This document shows positions 34,541 through 43,489 of a stretch of 59,756 nucleotides of DNA, piece after piece; position 1 is the stretch's first letter; each line of letters starts with the position of its first letter. The notes below the pieces were generated by a model. It was not told where the DNA came from and ran no database searches. It saw only the letters and a program-made list of their open reading frames with translations. The position numbers and the translations under genes are program-made. Source of the DNA: Mycolicibacterium hodleri (lineage in GTDB: Bacteria; Actinomycetota; Actinomycetes; Mycobacteriales; Mycobacteriaceae); NCBI RefSeq assembly GCF_025822245.1, contig NZ_JACKTL010000051.1, forward strand, positions 1 to 59,756, in the 5' to 3' direction.

Positions 34541-35426
34541 TCGCGTCATCGCCGTCGTGGTCACCCACCGGCGCGTCGCGGAATTGGCCCTGTCGCTGGA
34601 CGTCGTGTCCGGGCAGACCCGAGCCCCCGACCACCTGATCGTCGTCGACAACGACGACGACGACCGCGTCCGGGAACTGGTTGCCGCACAACCCATTCCG
34701 ACCACCTACCTCGGGTCCCGCCGCAACCTGGGCGGGGCGGGCGGCTTTGCGCTCGGGGTGCTCACCGCCCTGTCACTCGGCGCGGACTGGGTGTGGTTGG
34801 CCGACGACGACGGCCGACCGGCGGACGCCGCCGTCCTCGGCACGTTGCTGGACTGCGCGACCCGTCACGAGCTGGCCGAGGTCTCCCCCATGGTGTGCGA
34901 CCTCGCCGATCCGACCCGGTTGGCGTTCCCGCTACGCCGCGGGTTGGTGTGGCGAAGGTGGGTGCACGAACTGCGCACCGACGGATCCGGTGACCTGCTG
35001 ACGGGCATCGCGTCGCTGTTCAACGGCGCGCTCTTTCGCGCCGCGACGCTGGAAGCCGTTGGCGTTCCCGACATCCGGTTGTTCATCCGCGGCGACGAGG
35101 TGGAGGTCCACCGTCGGCTGGTGCGGTCGGGACTGCCGTTCGGCACGTGCCTCGACGCGGTGTACCTGCATCCCCAGGGCTCCGACGAGTTCAAGCCGAT
35201 CCTCGGCGGTCGGATGCACACCCAGTACCCGGACGACGCCACCAAGCGCTACTTCACCTATCGCAACCGGGGTTACGTCCAATCCCAGCCCGGCATGCGT
35301 CGACTGATCCCTCAGGAATGGGTGCGATTCGGCTGGTTCTTCCTGGTGACCAAGCGCGACCCGGCCGGGCTGCGGGAATGGATCCGGTTGCGGCGGTTGG
35401 GCAGAAACGAGAGGTTCTCCAGATGA
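34533..35426 (+). CDS. glfT1: Galactofuranosyltransferase GlfT1
   Basis: A 297-residue GT-A (GT2-type) glycosyltransferase. VVVTHRR begins the nucleotide-sugar fold, DNDDDDR and WLADDDG supply the acidic metal-binding motif, and IRGDEVEVHRRL is the likely base region. GlfT1 adds the first two galactofuranose units to the rhamnosyl-GlcNAc lipid linker of arabinogalactan. The eight-base overlap with the ABC gene and four-base overlap with the permease show tight translational coupling of synthesis and export. Confidence 0.92.
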   Translation: MTDRVIAVVVTHRRVAELALSLDVVSGQTRAPDHLIVVDNDDDDRVRELVAAQPIPTTYLGSRRNLGGAGGFALGVLTALSLGADWVWLADDDGRPADAAVLGTLLDCATRHELAEVSPMVCDLADPTRLAFPLRRGLVWRRWVHELRTDGSGDLLTGIASLFNGALFRAATLEAVGVPDIRLFIRGDEVEVHRRLVRSGLPFGTCLDAVYLHPQGSDEFKPILGGRMHTQYPDDATKRYFTYRNRGYVQSQPGMRRLIPQEWVRFGWFFLVTKRDPAGLREWIRLRRLGRNERFSR

Positions 35427-36253
35427 CCTTCATCGACGCGGCGGCGCAGTCGAAGACCTTCGGCCGGGCCTGGGGCGACCTCACCGAGGGCTTCGGCAAG
35501 CGCGAGCTGTGGTTGCACCTCGGCTGGCAGGACATCAAGCAGCGCTACCGCCGCTCGGTGCTGGGGCCAATCTGGATCACCATCGCGACCGGCACCATGG
35601 CCGTCGCGCTGGGCGGGCTGTACTCCACGCTGTTCCACTTGCCGCTGGCCGAGCATCTGCCCTACGTCACCCTCGGGCTGATCATCTGGAACCTGATCAA
35701 CGCCTCCATCCTCGAGGGCGCCGACGTGTTCGTCGCGAACGAGGGCCTCATCAAACAACTTCCGACCCCGCTGTCGGTGCACGTCTACCGGCTGGTGTGG
35801 CGCCAGATCATCCTGTTCGCGCACAACATCGTCATCTTCGTCATCATCGCCATCATCTTCCCCCAACCGTGGAAGTGGACCGACCTGGCGTTCATCCCCG
35901 CGCTGATGTTGATCTCGTTGAACTGCGTGTGGGTGGCGCTGTGCTTCGGCATCCTGGCCACCCGATACCGCGACATCAGCCCACTGTTGTTCAGCCTCGT
36001 GCAGCTGTTGTTCTACGTCACGCCGATCATCTGGAACGACCAGACGCTGCGACAGCAGGGCGCGGGCACCTGGGCCAAGGTCATCGAGTTCAACCCGCTG
36101 CTGCACTACGTCGACATCGTGCGCGCGCCGCTGCTGGGGGCCGACCAGGAGCTTCGGCACTGGGTGGTGGTCATCGCGCTGACCGTGGTCGGTTGGACCG
36201 TCACGGCCTTCGCGATGCGGCAGTACCGCTCCCGGGTGCCGTACTGGGTCTGA
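35423..36253 (+). CDS. Galactan-export ABC transporter permease (Wzm-like)
   Basis: A 276-residue ABC-2 permease with six predicted helices. The N-terminal amphipathic segment (REL-W-LGWQDIKQRYRRSVLGP pattern) is typical of O-antigen exporters. It pairs with the ATPase at 33731 to move lipid-linked galactan across the cytoplasmic membrane. ATG 35423 overlaps the glfT1 stop in an ATGA. It ends the cell-wall operon here; the next gene is on the other strand with no gap. Confidence 0.9.
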   Translation: MTFIDAAAQSKTFGRAWGDLTEGFGKRELWLHLGWQDIKQRYRRSVLGPIWITIATGTMAVALGGLYSTLFHLPLAEHLPYVTLGLIIWNLINASILEGADVFVANEGLIKQLPTPLSVHVYRLVWRQIILFAHNIVIFVIIAIIFPQPWKWTDLAFIPALMLISLNCVWVALCFGILATRYRDISPLLFSLVQLLFYVTPIIWNDQTLRQQGAGTWAKVIEFNPLLHYVDIVRAPLLGADQELRHWVVVIALTVVGWTVTAFAMRQYRSRVPYWV

Positions 36254-36724
36254 CTAGCGGCGCGGCGCCTTCATCCGCGTGGCGACGTTGAAGCGGTTCC
36301 ACGCGTTGATGGTGACGGCCATCGCAATCACCTGGGCCAGCTCCTTCTCGGTGAACACCGCCGCGGCCTTGGCGTAGACCTCGTCGGGAACGTGTCCGTG
36401 ATGGAGCTCGGTGATGGCCTCCGTCAGCTCGAGGGCCGCCCGCTCCCGGTCGGTGAACAGGTCGCCCGCCTCCTCCCACGCCGCGACCAGCGCCAGGCGC
36501 TGCTCGGTCTCGCCGTTCTTGCGGGCGTCGGCGACGTGCATGTCGAGGCAGAACGCGCAGTGGTTGACCTGAGAGGCGCGGATCTTGATCAGCTCGCCGA
36601 TGCCCGGGTCGACGTCCTTGGCCGACGCGGTCGAGAGCCTCATCATCGCGTCGTACAGCTCGGGCGAGACCTGGTAGATCGACAGGCGGTCGATGGCGGT
36701 GGGGTGTTCGAGTGTTTGTGTCAT
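36254..36724 (-). CDS. AhpD-like carboxymuconolactone decarboxylase family protein
   Basis: A 156-residue all-helical protein. NHCAFCLDMH carries the redox pair C56 and C59 and H63 of the AhpD-like active site. Such proteins act as peroxidase partners or general redox proteins. I chose ATG 36724, just after the divergent control region. It faces a MocR-type regulator 49 bp away, which suggests regulation by it. Neither gene belongs to the cell-wall pathway around it. Confidence 0.86.
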   Translation of the reverse strand: MTQTLEHPTAIDRLSIYQVSPELYDAMMRLSTASAKDVDPGIGELIKIRASQVNHCAFCLDMHVADARKNGETEQRLALVAAWEEAGDLFTDRERAALELTEAITELHHGHVPDEVYAKAAAVFTEKELAQVIAMAVTINAWNRFNVATRMKAPRR

Positions 36725-36773
36725 GACCACCACGCTAGCCACTAAAGACCCGTCCACATGGTTCAATTAACGA
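36725..36773. promoter_or_regulatory. Divergent control region between the AhpD-like and MocR genes
   Basis: This 49-bp gap must contain both promoters and any MocR operator. It is AT-richer than its surroundings, with ACTAAAGACC and GGTTCAATTAA. MocR/PdxR proteins usually bind short direct repeats in such gaps and often repress themselves. I cannot define the repeats with confidence. Confidence 0.4.
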
Positions 36774-38186
36774 GTGACTTCATGGGCCAATTCGGGGGCC
36801 CGCGACCTGCACCTCGACCTTCGCGAGGTCATCGTCCCCGGCGCCCGCGGCGCGCGTGAACTGCTGATCGCCGCGCTTCGGGACGCCGTCAGGTCCGGCC
36901 GCCTCGCGTCGGGTACGACGCTGCCACCGTCACGCACGCTGGCCTCGGATCTCGGACTGGCCCGCAACACCGTCGCCGAGGCCTACGCCGAACTCGTCGC
37001 CGAAGGCTGGCTGGCGTCCCGGCAGGGTGCCGGCACGTGGGTGGTCGACGCGGCGGCCACGCCGCTGCCCACCCGCTCGCGCGGAACACCCGTCGTGCCC
37101 ACCCACAACCTGATGCCCGGCTCACCGGACGTCAGCGCCTTCCCCCGCGCGGCGTGGCTGGCCGCCACCCGGCGCGCCTTGGCCGCCGCCCCTCACGAGG
37201 CACTGCGGATGGGCGACCCGCGCGGTCGGGTCGAACTGCGAGAAGCCCTCGCGGAGTACCTCGGCCGGGTCCGTGGCGTGCGGGCCTCACCCGAGTCGAT
37301 CGTCATCTGCGCCGGGACGCGGCACGCCGTCGAGATCCTCGCGAAGACACTCGGTGGCCCAATCGCGGTCGAGGCCTACGGGCTGTACCTGTTCCGGGAG
37401 GCGTTTGCCGGCGTCGGCGTCGCGTCGACCCCGATCGGCGTCGACGAGCACGGAGCGGTGGTCGACGACCTGGCGCGGACCACCGCGACGGCCGCACTCC
37501 TGACCCCCGCCCACCACTTCCCCCACGGCGGTCCGCTGCATCCGGCGCGACGCAAGGCGGTGGTGGACTGGGCCCACCGAACCGGGGGCTACCTGCTCGA
37601 GGACGACTACGACGGTGAGTTCCGCTACGACCGCCAGCCGGTCGGAGCCGTGCAGGGACTCGACCCGGACCGCGTCGTCTACCTGGGTTCGGCGAGCAAG
37701 AGCCTGTCGCCGGCACTGCGGCTGGGCTGGATGGCGCTGCCCGACGACCTGGTCGACCGCGCGCTGGCCGCTTCAGGCGGGCAGCAGTTCTACGTCAACG
37801 CCATCACCCAGCTGACCATGGCCGACTTCATCGCAAAGGGCCACTACGACAAACACATTCGACGGATGCGGCTGAGCTACCGGCGTCGCCGCGACCGTCT
37901 GGTCGAGGCCCTGCAGCCGTTCGACGTGGGCATCCGAGGTCTGTCGGCGGGCCTGCACCTGCTGCTGACGCTGCCCGCCGGCAGCGAGCCCGAGGTCATC
38001 CGGCGGGCGGGCGAGGCGGGCATCGCACTCGCCGGACTCCGTCTGCTTCGGCACCCCGACGCGGGCCCGGACGTACCCGCCGCCGACGGCATCGTGATCA
38101 GCTTCGGCACGCCTGCCGAGAGCGCCTTCGCCGCGGCCGTCGACGCCCTGTGCGGAGTGCTGGCCGGTCTCCACCGTCACCCCTGA
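36774..38186 (+). CDS. MocR/PdxR-type regulator (GntR HTH plus aminotransferase domain)
   Basis: A 470-residue fusion protein. Residues about 15-85 form a GntR winged helix (LPPSRTLASDLGLARNTVAEAYAEL). The rest is a class I aminotransferase-like domain with the PLP lysine in GSASKSLSPALRLGWM and LLEDDYDGEFRYD before it. Such regulators sense PLP or amines and control vitamin B6, GABA or stress genes. It is divergent from the AhpD-like gene, its probable target. The 3' end overlaps the convergent AraC-type gene by 10 bp. Confidence 0.92.
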   Translation: MTSWANSGARDLHLDLREVIVPGARGARELLIAALRDAVRSGRLASGTTLPPSRTLASDLGLARNTVAEAYAELVAEGWLASRQGAGTWVVDAAATPLPTRSRGTPVVPTHNLMPGSPDVSAFPRAAWLAATRRALAAAPHEALRMGDPRGRVELREALAEYLGRVRGVRASPESIVICAGTRHAVEILAKTLGGPIAVEAYGLYLFREAFAGVGVASTPIGVDEHGAVVDDLARTTATAALLTPAHHFPHGGPLHPARRKAVVDWAHRTGGYLLEDDYDGEFRYDRQPVGAVQGLDPDRVVYLGSASKSLSPALRLGWMALPDDLVDRALAASGGQQFYVNAITQLTMADFIAKGHYDKHIRRMRLSYRRRRDRLVEALQPFDVGIRGLSAGLHLLLTLPAGSEPEVIRRAGEAGIALAGLRLLRHPDAGPDVPAADGIVISFGTPAESAFAAAVDALCGVLAGLHRHP

Positions 38187-39175
38187 GCCAACCGGTACGC
38201 ACCGGGCGGGCTTCCGGTCCATCGACGGAAGGCACGCCGGAAGGCGCTGGGCTCGGAGAAGCCCAGACGCGCGGACAGTTCGTCGACCGTCTCGCGTCCG
38301 CTCGCCAGCGCGGCAATCGCCGCGTCGCGCAGAACGTCCTCCTTGATCTCGCGGAACGTCGTCCCCTCGTCGCGGAGCAGACGCCGCAGATGCTGGGCGC
38401 TGACGTTCAGCGGCTTGGCCACGTCCTCCACGGTGAGCAGGTCGGGAAGGGGTCGGCGTTCGACCATCCTGCGGACGCGACTGGACGTGGTGGGGTGGTA
38501 ATCCTGACGAAACAGCAACGCGCCGGGGAGATTTCGCAGAAAGGCGACCAGCTCGTCCTCGTTGCGCACCACGGGCGCGTTCAAGTATTCGCTGCCGAAG
38601 GCGATCGACGCGGCCGGTGCGTCGAATGCCGGCGCGACGCCGAAGATCGACGGATAGTCCGCGTGGGACGGCGCGGGTTCGGGCAATTCGACCGCCGTCA
38701 GCGCGATCTCTCGACCGATCAGCCAGCTGGCGAAACGGTGCCCCACCACGATGCCGATGGCACCGACGAGCTGATCGGCCCGGCTACGGCCACCGGGAGT
38801 GACGATCATCCGGGTGGTCGTGGCGTCGCCGGTGAGCTCCGTTACCTCGAAACCGATTCCGATGCCGACGAATTCGATCAGTCGCCGCAACGCGGCGCGG
38901 AGATCTGGGGTGTGGATCAGTCCCAACGTGACCATCCGAAACGTGCCGCGGGGAATGACCATGGGGCCCAGCCCCACCATCTCGTCACCGGTCACCGACC
39001 AGAGGACCTGGATCACCCGCGCGGCCTGCGCCTCGGTCACCCGGGCGGCGTCCTCGTCGACCAACCCGGCCGGGATCCCCGCTTCGCGCAGCACGTGGCC
39101 AACGTCGAGGCCCCGGGCCGCCGCCGGGGCGATCGCCGCACGGATGAGCTGGATTGCGACTGTGCGGGCCGCCAC
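38177..39175 (-). CDS. AraC-family transcriptional regulator
   Basis: A 332-residue regulator with an N-terminal AraC-type ligand domain (arabinose-binding-like, residues about 20-200) and a C-terminal double helix-turn-helix. VEDVAKPLNVSAQHLRRLLRDEG is the first HTH, and SARLGFSEPSAFRRAFRRWTG is the highly conserved second one. It is divergent from the PE-PPE gene, separated by 153 bp, so that gene is a possible target. This subfamily often controls lipid or cell-surface genes. Confidence 0.9.
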   Translation of the reverse strand: MAARTVAIQLIRAAIAPAAARGLDVGHVLREAGIPAGLVDEDAARVTEAQAARVIQVLWSVTGDEMVGLGPMVIPRGTFRMVTLGLIHTPDLRAALRRLIEFVGIGIGFEVTELTGDATTTRMIVTPGGRSRADQLVGAIGIVVGHRFASWLIGREIALTAVELPEPAPSHADYPSIFGVAPAFDAPAASIAFGSEYLNAPVVRNEDELVAFLRNLPGALLFRQDYHPTTSSRVRRMVERRPLPDLLTVEDVAKPLNVSAQHLRRLLRDEGTTFREIKEDVLRDAAIAALASGRETVDELSARLGFSEPSAFRRAFRRWTGSPPGAYRLAQG

Positions 39176-39328
39176 GATGAGAAATTACCACCGCACACGT
39201 GCGCGATTCGGTCACTGACCTCGCTAATTGCGGTCATTTTCGCCGGCGTCAAACCCTCTTAACTTTGAGCCGAATGACCGACACACCAGAACGGACGCGG
39301 ACATCCGTCGCAGAGAAGGGCAGTCGTC

Positions 39329-40420
39329 ATGCTACGAGAGTTCGTCAGTTCCGTTGCCGTGGCGGCAATCGTCGCCACGCCCGGCGTCGCGATCGCGGCG
39401 CCCACCACGTTCACCCTCGGGGGTACGTGGCAGTTGACGGACACCGGCCAACCCGTTCCGCCCCTCAACCTCGTGGGCGTCCTCGGCGGCAGGTACGACG
39501 ACGGTCCCGCGGTCTCGGTACCCTTCCCGGCCACCGTGATCGGCATGGATCGCTCCGTCGCCCTGGGCGCGGAACACCTTGTCGCACAGCTTCAGTCGAC
39601 CACAGGCGAGAGACGCGCCCTGGGCCTCAGCCAGGGCGCCATCGCGGTCGCCGAGGCCAAGCGCCGCCTGATGGCGTTGCCCGCCGATCAGCGGCCGGAC
39701 CCCGGCACCCTGACCTTCGTCGCCGTCGCCGACCCGACGCGTCCCGGCCACGGTGCACTGACGCAGATGGGCTACCAGACCCCGGACACCCCGTACGACA
39801 CGGCGTACTTCACCCGCGAATACGACGGGTTCGCCGACCTTCCGGACCGGTTCAACGTGCTCGCCCTCGTCAACGCTGCCGCCGGAATCGTCTACCTACA
39901 CCCGTTTTACGGTGAACTGCCCGCCGACATCCCCGCGAAGAACGTCACCACGACGGTCAACGGCGCGGGTGGCGCGGTGACCGACGTGCTGATTCCGACC
40001 CCACACCTACCCATGCTGCAGCCGCTCCGCAACCTCGGCATGAACGTCGACCGTCTGGAGGCGACGCTGAGGCCGATGGTGGACGCCGGGTATTCACGCA
40101 ACGACGTCGAGCCCGCCGCCGCATCTGGCACGAAGGCCGATGCAAGCAACGTGATTCGCAAGACGAACCGCCAAAGAAGCCGCACCGCAACGTGCAGGCC
40201 TCCGACGCCACCCACGAGGTCGAGAACCAGAAGCCTGCCACACCGGACGACGAGAAGACCGGGAACAGCGCGCCGGCGCCTACGCCGACGCCCAAGGCGG
40301 AGGCGGACGAACCGGCCGCCGGTCCCGACGCCAACGACACCGAAGGCGCCGACACCGCTGAGGGGTAGCCGCGAAGATTGGTGCGCGGACCCCCGTTGGC
40401 GGCTGGAAAGATCGACGTAA
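39329..40420 (+). CDS. Secreted PE-PPE domain serine-hydrolase-like protein with a frameshifted tail
   Basis: The first 260 residues carry a signal peptide (cleavage near AIA-AP) and a PE-PPE domain of alpha/beta-hydrolase type. GLSQG gives the nucleophile Ser101. After about residue 275 the frame turns into an Arg/Pro-rich run to a stop at 40420. One base earlier in frame, from about 40159, the DNA encodes a normal acidic Pro/Ala tail (QDEPPKKPHRNVQ to DTAEG) ending in TAG at 40366-40368. A one-base loss near 40150-40160, real or from sequencing, best explains this. The enzyme domain is intact. Esterase activity on envelope lipids is possible. Confidence 0.75.
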   Translation: MLREFVSSVAVAAIVATPGVAIAAPTTFTLGGTWQLTDTGQPVPPLNLVGVLGGRYDDGPAVSVPFPATVIGMDRSVALGAEHLVAQLQSTTGERRALGLSQGAIAVAEAKRRLMALPADQRPDPGTLTFVAVADPTRPGHGALTQMGYQTPDTPYDTAYFTREYDGFADLPDRFNVLALVNAAAGIVYLHPFYGELPADIPAKNVTTTVNGAGGAVTDVLIPTPHLPMLQPLRNLGMNVDRLEATLRPMVDAGYSRNDVEPAAASGTKADASNVIRKTNRQRSRTATCRPPTPPTRSRTRSLPHRTTRRPGTARRRLRRRPRRRRTNRPPVPTPTTPKAPTPLRGSREDWCADPRWRLERST

Positions 40421-41688
40421 TGCCCAAGAAGCAGCTGACGGACCCGCTCGCGCTCGACGAAAGGGCCCCGACGCCGGGTCTCGCCGGCTGGCAAGCCACG
40501 GGCCTGTGCGTCGCCGCCGTCGCCATGACGGGTATCTCGGGCGGGCTCGGGGGGTTGCTTGGGGCAGTGCTCTTCGCCCCGGTGATCTACGCCCTGGTCC
40601 GCCTGCGCAGACATGCGCCCGGCGCGGTGTCCACGGCAGGCCTGGTCGGCTCGACACTCGGCCGTCGGGCTGCCGCGTTGGCCGGCGGAGTGCAGATCCT
40701 GGCGTACTCGGCACTGGTCGTCACCTCCGCACAGGGGATCGCCCTGGTGTGGCTGCCGGTCGAGGCGCCGAGCGATCCGTTCGGCGAGCTGGTGTTCAGC
40801 AACTCGCTGTGGTCGCTGTACGCGGTGACGGCGCTCGTCGTCGCCGGGGTTCTGGTGTTCGCCCTGCCCGAGCGGGTGACCATCGGGTTCGCCACTGCCC
40901 TCGCGGCGGGCGGACTGCTCATCCACTTCTATCTCGGGCTGGCCATCGTTGCCACGATCCTGTCGGGAGGCGCCACGGATGAGCCGCACAACGCGGCTCC
41001 CCCGACGACGGGCCTGGACGCAACCACTGCGCTGGCCATACTCGCCGTCGGGATCGCCGGCTTCGAGGTCATCACCACCCGCCGCCGGCGGGGTACCTCG
41101 TCGGGCTGGTCCATGGGACTGGCCCTTGGGATCGTCGCGATGTGCGCCGCCATCGTGTCGTGGGCCGGCCAGCTCGGCGCAAACGGTCTTGGCCCCTTCG
41201 ATCGCGGCGACACCTCGCTGATCGCCGGGCAGTTGTACGGGTCGACGGGCACGAACCTGATCACCGCCGCGTCGACGATGATCGTCGTGGCCGGCATGCT
41301 GGCCCTGCTCTGGGGCATCATCCAAATCGTCGGCCGGCTGGGCACCGCGGTCTCACCTGAGATCCTCTACGCCGGCGTGCTGGCGGCGATGGTGGTCCTG
41401 ACCGTCGCCACCACCCAACTCCGCGTGCAATTCGGCTACGTCGGTGGACTGTTGCTCGTCGCCCTGTATGCCATCGTGCTCGCAGCGAACGCCCGCATTC
41501 CAGGGGACAGCGTGGTGACCTGGTGGCTACGCATCGTCATGCCCGTCGTACTGGTGGTCATCGTCCTGCTCCCGCTGGTGAACGCACAGTTCTCGATCGG
41601 AGCGCTCATACCGGTCGTAATCGCGGCCGCGCTGGTCGCGATCGCAGGCGCCGTTGCCACGGTCACGACCCGCAGCCGGCCTGACTAA
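40420..41688 (+). CDS. Polytopic membrane protein, APC-transporter-like
   Basis: A 422-residue protein with about 12 hydrophobic helices. The first helix contains a Gly-rich stretch (GISGGLGGLLGAVLF), which resembles the APC amino-acid transporter fold. Short charged loops and a small periplasmic loop (GATDEPHNAAPPTTG) are visible. I cannot name the substrate. ATG 40420 is used because it follows directly after the PE-PPE gene; the upstream in-frame start lies inside that gene's tail. The gap to the GtrA-like gene is only 9 bp, so it may be in the arabinan operon. Confidence 0.7.
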   Translation: MPKKQLTDPLALDERAPTPGLAGWQATGLCVAAVAMTGISGGLGGLLGAVLFAPVIYALVRLRRHAPGAVSTAGLVGSTLGRRAAALAGGVQILAYSALVVTSAQGIALVWLPVEAPSDPFGELVFSNSLWSLYAVTALVVAGVLVFALPERVTIGFATALAAGGLLIHFYLGLAIVATILSGGATDEPHNAAPPTTGLDATTALAILAVGIAGFEVITTRRRRGTSSGWSMGLALGIVAMCAAIVSWAGQLGANGLGPFDRGDTSLIAGQLYGSTGTNLITAASTMIVVAGMLALLWGIIQIVGRLGTAVSPEILYAGVLAAMVVLTVATTQLRVQFGYVGGLLLVALYAIVLAANARIPGDSVVTWWLRIVMPVVLVVIVLLPLVNAQFSIGALIPVVIAAALVAIAGAVATVTTRSRPD

Positions 41689-41697
41689 GCTGCCCCC

Positions 41698-42108
41698 GTG
41701 GCCGAGCCCCCGATGTCGCCGAATCTGTCCCTGGCGACCCAGGCGTGGCGCTTCGTGGTCACCGGCGGACTGTCGGCCGTGGTCGACTTCGGGCTCTACG
41801 TGCTGTTCCTGCACCTCGGCCTGAACGTCAACGTGGCCAAGACGCTCAGCTTCGTCGCCGGAACCACCACGGCCTATCTGATCAACCGTCGATGGACCTT
41901 CCAGGCCCCGCCCAGCAGGTCCCGGTTCATCGCGGTGGTGCTGCTGTACGCCGTGACCTACGCCGTCCAGGTCGGCATCAACTACACCTTCTACACGCTG
42001 TGGGCCGACAAGCCGTGGCGCGTACCCGTGGCCTTCGTGATCGCCCAAGGCACCGCGACGGTGATCAACTTCGTGGTGCAGCGCGCGGTGATCTTCAAGC
42101 TGAGGTGA
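41698..42108 (+). CDS. GtrA-family membrane protein (Rv3789 type)
   Basis: A 136-residue protein with four helices and the GtrA motifs RFVVTGGLSAVVDFGLY and TTAYLINRRWTF. GtrA proteins help move or use polyprenyl-linked sugars. The M. tuberculosis counterpart is needed for normal arabinosylation and was first proposed to flip decaprenyl-phospho-arabinose. It is 19 bp upstream of dprE1 and begins the arabinan gene block. The start is GTG 41698. Confidence 0.87.
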   Translation: MAEPPMSPNLSLATQAWRFVVTGGLSAVVDFGLYVLFLHLGLNVNVAKTLSFVAGTTTAYLINRRWTFQAPPSRSRFIAVVLLYAVTYAVQVGINYTFYTLWADKPWRVPVAFVIAQGTATVINFVVQRAVIFKLR

Positions 42109-42127
42109 GGGCGGTACCCTCGTCACG

Positions 42128-43489
42128 ATGTTCGAAACGACCACCAAGCAGCTGATGGGCTGGGGGCGCACCGCGCCGACCGTCGCCCGGGTGCTGTCGA
42201 CCCCAGATGCCGAGACCATCGTCGAAGCCGTCACCAGTGCCGACGGCCGCGGCATCGTCGCGCGCGGCCTGGGGCGCTCCTACGGCGACAACGCCCAGAA
42301 CGGCGGCGGCCTCGTCGTCGACATGACGGCGTTGCACCAGATCCACTCGATCGACCGCGACACCCACCTCGTCGACGTCGACGGCGGGGTGAATCTCGAT
42401 CAGCTGATGCGCGCGGCACTGCCGCTGGGGCTGTGGGTGCCCGTGCTGCCCGGCACCCGACAGGTCACCGTGGGCGGGGCGATCGCCTGCGACATCCACG
42501 GCAAGAACCACCACAGCGCGGGTAGCTTCGGCAACCACGTCCGCTCCATGGAGTTGCTGACCGCCGACGGTCGGGTCCGCCACCTCACGCCCGACGGCGA
42601 GGACGCCGCGCTCTTCTGGGCGACGGTCGGCGGCAACGGCCTCACGGGCATCATCCTGCGGGCGACCGTGGCGATGACGCCGACGGAGACCGCCTACTTC
42701 ATCGCCGACGGTGACGTCACGCCCACCCTCGACGACACCATCGCCTTCCACAGCGACGGCAGCGAGAACGACTACACCTATTCGAGCGCCTGGTTCGACG
42801 CCATCAGCGCGCCGCCGAAGCTGGGCCGCGCGGCCATCTCGCGTGGCTCGCTGGCCAGGCTGGACCAGCTGCCCGAGAAGCTGCAGAAGAACCCGCTGAA
42901 GTTCGATGCGCCGCAACTGCTTACGTTCCCGGACGTGTTCCCGAACGGGCTGGCCAACAAGTACACCTTCGGCCCGATCGGTGAACTCTGGTACCGCAAG
43001 TCGGGTACCTACCGCGGCAAGGTGCAGAACCTGACGCAGTTCTACCACCCACTCGACATGTTCGGAGAGTGGAACCGGGGCTACGGGTCGGCGGGCTTCC
43101 TTCAGTACCAGTTCGTGGTGCCGACCGAGGCGGTCGAGGAGTTCAAGCGCATCATCGTCGACGTCCAGCGCTCGGGGCACTACTCGTTCCTCAACGTCTT
43201 CAAGCTCTTCGGGCCGGGAAACCAAGCGCCGCTGAGCTTTCCGATCCCGGGCTGGAACGTTTGCGTCGACTTCCCCATCAAGGCCGGACTCAACGAATTC
43301 GTCACCGAGCTCGACCGTCGGGTGCTCGAATTCGGCGGTCGGCTCTACACCGCCAAGGATTCGCGGACCACCGCGGAGACCTTCCACGCCATGTACCCGC
43401 GGATCGACGAGTGGATCGAGATCCGCCGCAGCGTCGACCCCGCCGGAGTGTTCGCCTCCGACATGGCCCGACGTTTGGAGCTTCTGTAA
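42128..43489 (+). CDS. dprE1: Decaprenylphosphoryl-beta-D-ribose 2'-oxidase DprE1
   Basis: A 453-residue flavoenzyme that oxidises decaprenyl-phospho-ribose to the 2-keto form, the first half of arabinose donor formation. The N-terminal FAD domain has GLGRSYGDNAQ and GTRQVTVGGAIACDIHGKNHH. Cys379, in WNVCVDFPIK, corresponds to Cys387 of M. tuberculosis, the residue covalently hit by benzothiazinones. A conserved Lys follows in the same motif. The stop touches the dprE2 start without a gap. Confidence 0.96.
   Translation: MFETTTKQLMGWGRTAPTVARVLSTPDAETIVEAVTSADGRGIVARGLGRSYGDNAQNGGGLVVDMTALHQIHSIDRDTHLVDVDGGVNLDQLMRAALPLGLWVPVLPGTRQVTVGGAIACDIHGKNHHSAGSFGNHVRSMELLTADGRVRHLTPDGEDAALFWATVGGNGLTGIILRATVAMTPTETAYFIADGDVTPTLDDTIAFHSDGSENDYTYSSAWFDAISAPPKLGRAAISRGSLARLDQLPEKLQKNPLKFDAPQLLTFPDVFPNGLANKYTFGPIGELWYRKSGTYRGKVQNLTQFYHPLDMFGEWNRGYGSAGFLQYQFVVPTEAVEEFKRIIVDVQRSGHYSFLNVFKLFGPGNQAPLSFPIPGWNVCVDFPIKAGLNEFVTELDRRVLEFGGRLYTAKDSRTTAETFHAMYPRIDEWIEIRRSVDPAGVFASDMARRLELL

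Noticed and set aside
39907..41325. 472-codon antisense frame across the PE-PPE and 12-helix genes
   Set aside because: Composition is typical GC-rich shadow coding, and the sense strand has clear signal peptide, hydrolase and membrane features.
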